Assembly (NCBI GenBank): GCA_016934125.1
Contig: JAFGTL010000572.1
Location: 1-9,674, forward strand
Direction: 5' to 3'
DNA from: Candidatus Hydrogenedentota bacterium
GTDB lineage: Bacteria > Hydrogenedentota > Hydrogenedentia > Hydrogenedentales > SLHB01
Length of the DNA: 9,674 nt
A model generated the notes under the pieces. It was not told the DNA's origin, made no database searches, and worked only from the letters and a program-made list of their open reading frames with translations. Shown in pieces: positions 6,573 through 9,674 of this stretch. The position numbers were made by a program, and so were the translations under genes. Every line of letters starts with the position of its first letter. Position 1 is the first letter of the stretch.

Positions 6573-7946
6573 ATGTTCAGACGCGCACCCTCGCACGGTG
6601 CCAGACGCCGATTCTCCATCCTGTGGATCGCCGTCCTCGTGCTTCTGATAGCCGCTTACCTTACCTACCGGTTCTGGATCCACTCGCAGATCCAGCAGGA
6701 GATGGCCGCCATCCACGAGGCCGGCCACCCCGCCACCCTCGAGGAACTCGACGCGTGGTATGAGGAACCTCCCCTCGGCGAGAACGCCGCCGACGTCTTC
6801 GCCGTCGCCTTCGAGTACTATCGGTACGCCAACGATGACGACGAAGTCCCCTTCGTGGGCAAGCGCCAGAGACCGCCGGATGGGAAGCCACTCCCAGACG
6901 CGGCCCGGGAACGATCCGTCCAATATCTAGCGGACAATGCGCAGGCCCTCAAGTACCTGCACGAGGCCTCCAAGATAGATAAGTGCCGGTGGCCGATAGA
7001 CTTGACCAGGGGGCCAAACACGGAGTTGCCCCACCTCGCCCGCGTCCGCCAAGGCGCCCGGCTTGTGGCCCTCGAGGCCCTCGTCAGGGCCGATGCCGGC
7101 GACGCCGACGGCGCCATCGAGTCCGTTGAAGCCGTCTCCGGCGTGGCCCGTTCGCTGGCGCGAGAGCCGAACCTGATTTCCCAACTCGTCCATGCCGCCT
7201 GCCTCGAAATCGCAGTCAAGGCGACCGAGCAGGTGCTGGACTGTGCGCCAGCCCTCTCTGACGAGCAGTTGGCCCGGCTGGACGCCCTGCTCGTCCAGCC
7301 TGAGGACTCCTTCAGCCTCGCAGTCGGCCTCGTGGGCGAGCGCTGCATGCTGGCCGAGGTGCTGCGCACCGACGCGGTGAGCTACGTCAACGGCGAGCCC
7401 GCGCTGGGCGCCGTGGGCGTGCTCCGCCGGTTTGTCTTCGGCCCGCTCGGCCTGCGCGACCTCGAAGTGCTCTACGTTCTTCGCTCGTGCCGCGAGCCGG
7501 TTCGCCTCGCCCAAGGCCCCCTGTCCGGCCGGCTCGGCGGCGACTCTCTCGATCTCGTCGAGATCCCTTCCATTCTCGTGTTCGTGGCGGGCAGTGTGGC
7601 TCACCTTCCGCGCGCGTTTGACCGCGAATCTGAGACCATCGCCCGGTTCCGTACCGCCCGCGCCGCCGTCGCCATCGAGCGCTACACGCTCTCGCACGGA
7701 GCCCGGCCGGCATCCCTCGCCGAGCTTCCCCCCGAGTTCGTGTCGGCACCCCTCGACGATCCCTTCGCCTCCGGAGCCCCCCTCCAGTTCGGGCCACCGG
7801 ATCCCGCGTCCGGGCTCCCGTCCGATGCCTACATCGTCTACAGCGTCGGGCTGAACCGCCGGGATGAGGGCGGCATTGGCTTGGACAAGGACGGTGACCT
7901 CGTCGAGGTCGACATCCCCTTCATCGTCGTCCACCCCCTGCGCTGA
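6573..7946 (+). CDS. membrane-anchored protein of unknown function
   Basis: A 457-residue protein. A basic cytoplasmic tip (RRAPSHGARRR) precedes one hydrophobic helix (about 15-34), so it is probably anchored in the inner membrane with the rest outside the cytoplasm. Next come TLEELDAWYEEPPLGENAADVF (about 55-76), which I recall from uncharacterised planctomycete-type proteins, and a long predominantly helical, alanine/leucine/glutamate-rich region (about 105-345). The last 100 residues form a separate module: ARAAVAIERYTLSHGARPASLAEL, then LDDPFASGAPLQF and AYIVYSVGLNRRDEGG. Its order (helix, HG-x-x-PASL, DPF, YxVYSxG) resembles the soluble part of type II secretion major pseudopilins, which also end in a DPWG...YSxGxDG...GG pattern. 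No catalytic motif is visible. AAAGGGAG 7 bases before the ATG fixes the start. It is divergent from the phosphodiesterase and convergent, with a 12 bp gap, with the solute-binding protein. Function unknown. Confidence 0.78.
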   Translation: MFRRAPSHGARRRFSILWIAVLVLLIAAYLTYRFWIHSQIQQEMAAIHEAGHPATLEELDAWYEEPPLGENAADVFAVAFEYYRYANDDDEVPFVGKRQRPPDGKPLPDAARERSVQYLADNAQALKYLHEASKIDKCRWPIDLTRGPNTELPHLARVRQGARLVALEALVRADAGDADGAIESVEAVSGVARSLAREPNLISQLVHAACLEIAVKATEQVLDCAPALSDEQLARLDALLVQPEDSFSLAVGLVGERCMLAEVLRTDAVSYVNGEPALGAVGVLRRFVFGPLGLRDLEVLYVLRSCREPVRLAQGPLSGRLGGDSLDLVEIPSILVFVAGSVAHLPRAFDRESETIARFRTARAAVAIERYTLSHGARPASLAELPPEFVSAPLDDPFASGAPLQFGPPDPASGLPSDAYIVYSVGLNRRDEGGIGLDKDGDLVEVDIPFIVVHPLR

Positions 7947-7958
7947 GCGGGCCTCGGC

Positions 7959-9302
7959 TCACGGCCCTGTGCCGCGTCCGCCCCAGCCCTCGAGCACGCG
8001 ATCCAGTTCCTTCTGCGTCTCGGCCTGCGCCTGCATCAACGCCTCCTCAGGCGTCTCGATGCCGTTCAGCACATCGCTCACCGCCCGATCCAGCGCGCCC
8101 ATGAAATAGGCCTGCGCCGGCATCACGGGCCGTTGATGCTGCGTCGTCTTGAGGATCTCATAGAACACCGCCAGTTTGTCGTCGCGCTGGGCGAGTTCAA
8201 AGGCGGGGGAGTGGATGTAGGCCGGGAACGTGCCCGTCGTGACGATCATGGATCGCCCGGCTTCTTCGCTCGTGCACAGCCATTTCATGAACTGGAACGC
8301 CGCGTCTGGCCGGCGCGAGCCGCGCGGAATCGCAATGCACCACCCGCCCATCCACACACTGTGATCCGATCCCATCCGCTCCGGATACGGGAACGGCACG
8401 GCCCCGTAATCGAGGCCCGGCGAGTACTTCCTGAACAACTGGATGTTCGTCACGTGCCCCGCCGCCATCGCGATCTTCCCTCGCGCGAACGGGTTGTCCG
8501 CCTGATCCCCAAATCCCTCCGCGAAACTGCTCACCTCCTGGAATCCGTACTCGTCCGCGTACGATTTCATCCAGTTCAGCGCTTCGAGTACGCCCGGATC
8601 CTCGCCGCACACGATCCGTTCCGTCTCGTAATCGTAGAATCGCCCCCCGAACGCCCAACCCCACGTGAACATCGAGTTCGCATAGCCGAACACGTTCCAC
8701 GGAATGAACCCGATCCGCGTCATCCGGCCGTCCTCATACGCCGTGAGCGCCCGCGACACCCGATCCAGCTCTTCGAGCGTCCGCGGCGCGCCCTGTTCGG
8801 CCAGCCCGGCCTCCTCGAAGACCTCCCGGTTCCAGAAGAACGCGAAATTCGGATCGGCGCAGTACGTGAGCGCGTACGTAGCCCCCCGGAACTGGTTCTG
8901 CCGGGCGCACGGCCCCCAGAACTCCTCGTTGGCGATGCCGTACGCCGCCATGAGGTCGTCGAGCGGCTCCACAGCGCGCCGCGCGGCCCATTCGGCCACC
9001 TGCGGCCCGTCCACGAACGTGCAATCCGGCGGACACCCCGCCGAGATGGACAAGAACAGCTTCTGGTTCGACGACAGGTTGTTCGGCACATACAGCAGCC
9101 GCACCTGGATCGAGTCGCTGGCCGCGTTGAACTCGTCCACCAGCCGCCGGAACTCATCCCCCTGATCGCCCGGCCACGGGTGCCACACGTCGATAATGAC
9201 TTTGCCCGGGGGCGCTTCCGGCGGCGCGCCCGTCAGCGCATACAGGCCCGCCAGCACCGCAACCAGGCCCACGAAGAACAGGATCGTGCGCGCCTTGCTC
9301 AA
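7959..9302 (-). CDS. extracellular solute-binding protein, family 1 (UgpB/MalE type)
   Basis: A 447-residue periplasmic or membrane-tethered binding protein that should deliver substrate to the permease pair. MSKAR plus a hydrophobic stretch (7-24) is a signal peptide or anchor without a lipobox cysteine. The mature part opens with VIIDVWHPW (35-43) and then EFNA, LYVPNNLSSNQKLFLSISAGCPPD and FFWNRE-x-FEEAGL (155-166), all standard family 1 blocks. The end has GGWCIAIPRGS, AAFQFMKWLCTSEEA and TGTFPAY. Many tryptophans (40, 43, 129, 157, 202, 214, 216, 318, 321) suit a sugar-like ligand. I chose the TTG at 9302: it overlaps the upstream TGA (TTGA), follows AGGAAGG by 10 bases and yields a proper signal peptide. 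A GTG at 9323 has no ribosome binding site and adds seven non-hydrophobic residues. Seven cysteines in an exported protein are unusual. It is on the opposite strand to the permeases. Confidence 0.9.
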   Translation of the reverse strand: MSKARTILFFVGLVAVLAGLYALTGAPPEAPPGKVIIDVWHPWPGDQGDEFRRLVDEFNAASDSIQVRLLYVPNNLSSNQKLFLSISAGCPPDCTFVDGPQVAEWAARRAVEPLDDLMAAYGIANEEFWGPCARQNQFRGATYALTYCADPNFAFFWNREVFEEAGLAEQGAPRTLEELDRVSRALTAYEDGRMTRIGFIPWNVFGYANSMFTWGWAFGGRFYDYETERIVCGEDPGVLEALNWMKSYADEYGFQEVSSFAEGFGDQADNPFARGKIAMAAGHVTNIQLFRKYSPGLDYGAVPFPYPERMGSDHSVWMGGWCIAIPRGSRRPDAAFQFMKWLCTSEEAGRSMIVTTGTFPAYIHSPAFELAQRDDKLAVFYEILKTTQHQRPVMPAQAYFMGALDRAVSDVLNGIETPEEALMQAQAETQKELDRVLEGWGGRGTGP

Positions 9303-9674
9303 CCCTCGAGCACCTTCCTGCACACGTCGTTCAGCGTCTTGCCGTCCACCTGATCGCCCAGTTCCTTCTTCAGCGCCCCCGTCAGCCGGCCCGCATGGTT
9401 GATCTCCGGGTGTTCGGCAAGGTAGGCGCGCACCTTCTCCTCGGTTTGCTCCGGCGTCAGTTGCTGCGGCAAAAACGCCTCGATGATGCCGATCTCCGCC
9501 TCGGCGGCAGCCGCCTCTTCCTCTTTGCCGTGCTCCCGGAACACGTCGATGCTCTGCCGCCGCTTACGCACCTCGCTCCGCAACACCGCTACCGCCTCGT
9601 CCTCCGGCACTTCGGAGCCCGTCTCTTTCTCCTTCAACAGCAGCGCGCCCTTCACCATGCGGAGGCACTCGAGC
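9299..9674 (-). CDS. yqeY: GatB/YqeY-domain protein, 5' end outside the window
   Basis: The C-terminal 124 residues of a small cytoplasmic helical protein of the YqeY family, related to the C-terminal domain of GatB (subunit of the Asp/Glu-tRNA amidotransferase). The role of stand-alone YqeY is not settled. Family blocks are clear: LECLRMVKGALLLKEKE, AVLRSEVRKRRQSIDVFREHGKEE, EIGIIEAFLPQQLTPEQ and GALKKELGDQVDGKTLNDVCRKVLEG. The ATG at 9658 is not the true start: the codons before it (LECLR) continue the conserved LR-x-x-K-x-AL helix, so roughly 20-25 N-terminal residues lie beyond the right edge. Its TGA overlaps the TTG start of the solute-binding protein, placing both in one operon. In many bacteria yqeY sits near rpsU and dnaG; linkage to a transporter gene is unusual. 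Confidence 0.92.
   Translation of the reverse strand, partial: LECLRMVKGALLLKEKETGSEVPEDEAVAVLRSEVRKRRQSIDVFREHGKEEEAAAAEAEIGIIEAFLPQQLTPEQTEEKVRAYLAEHPEINHAGRLTGALKKELGDQVDGKTLNDVCRKVLEG
9313..9319 (-). promoter_or_regulatory. ribosome binding site inside yqeY for the binding protein
   Basis: On the minus strand AGGAAGG (9319-9313) lies 10 bases before the TTG at 9302 and within the last codons of the upstream gene. With the TTGA stop/start overlap this indicates translational coupling and favours TTG as the start. Confidence 0.65.

Noticed and set aside
6927..7934. 335-codon open frame on the minus strand opposite the unknown membrane protein
   Set aside because: It is rich in Gly/Glu/Ala with no recognisable domain and no ribosome binding site; the plus strand has a clear anchor helix, ribosome binding site and C-terminal module.
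7947..7970. Small GGGCC/GGCCC hairpin in the convergent gap (7949-7967) as a bidirectional terminator
   Set aside because: The stem is only 5 bp with a 9-base loop and no T-run on either strand; likely chance in GC-rich DNA.
8133..9353. Long open frame of 406 codons on the plus strand, opposite the solute-binding protein
   Set aside because: The product is Arg/Pro/His-rich without motifs, while the minus strand shows all family 1 binding-protein blocks.
9656..9658. ATG as start of the YqeY protein
   Set aside because: Codons before it continue a conserved helix of the family, so the gene extends beyond the window.
1..9674. CRISPR array, tRNA, rRNA, insertion sequence or phage genes
   Set aside because: No regularly spaced repeats, no cloverleaf-like or rRNA-like sequence, no transposase or integrase motifs and no long terminal inverted repeats were seen on either strand.

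Overview
The window is a GC-rich, gene-dense stretch of bacterial chromosome. I see no RNA genes, mobile elements, CRISPR arrays or phage genes. Signal peptides, lipoboxes and a BamE-like lipoprotein point to a diderm bacterium. Several proteins look like families I associate with Planctomycetota, Lentisphaerota and neighbouring uncultured groups such as Hydrogenedentota: the aminotransferase, the YLDYK-type phosphodiesterase, and the membrane-anchored protein ending in a YSVG segment. That placement comes from memory of family resemblance, not from a search, and the phylum cannot be fixed from this sequence alone.

Layout. Positions 1-2189, plus strand, hold an envelope cluster: the 3' part of a DUF4097-like repetitive beta-strand protein, then two small lipoproteins (one BamE/SmpA-like, one of unknown function) 18 bp apart with good ribosome binding sites. 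Positions 2297-3598, plus strand, encode a fold-type I PLP aminotransferase resembling AlaA/AlaT, with every key catalytic residue present. Positions 3730-5513, plus strand, encode two inner-membrane permeases of a carbohydrate-type ABC importer (MalF/UgpA-like and MalG/UgpE-like) that overlap by ATGA. Positions 6459-5524, minus strand, encode an exported glycerophosphodiester phosphodiesterase converging on the second permease. Positions 6573-7946, plus strand, encode a single-pass membrane-anchored protein of unknown function, divergent from the phosphodiesterase. Positions 9302-7959, minus strand, encode the family 1 extracellular solute-binding protein. Its TTG start overlaps the stop of an upstream GatB/YqeY-domain gene that runs off the right edge (9674-9299).

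How they may work together. The two permeases and the binding protein make a nearly complete importer, but they are split between strands by about 2.4 kb and no ATPase is present, so an ATPase from elsewhere is presumably used. The phosphodiesterase lies between the two halves, which recalls the ugpBAECQ operon of Escherichia coli, where UgpQ hydrolyses glycerophosphodiesters taken up by the transporter. A glycerophosphodiester or polyol/sugar-phosphate substrate is therefore a reasonable but unproven idea; these transporter families mostly carry sugars. The binding protein is translationally coupled to YqeY, an unusual arrangement. I found no clearly new defence, mobile or RNA system. The points most worth a second look are the split importer with its phosphodiesterase, the TTG-coupled start, the Cys-rich exported proteins and the glycine/serine insert in the BamE-like lipoprotein.
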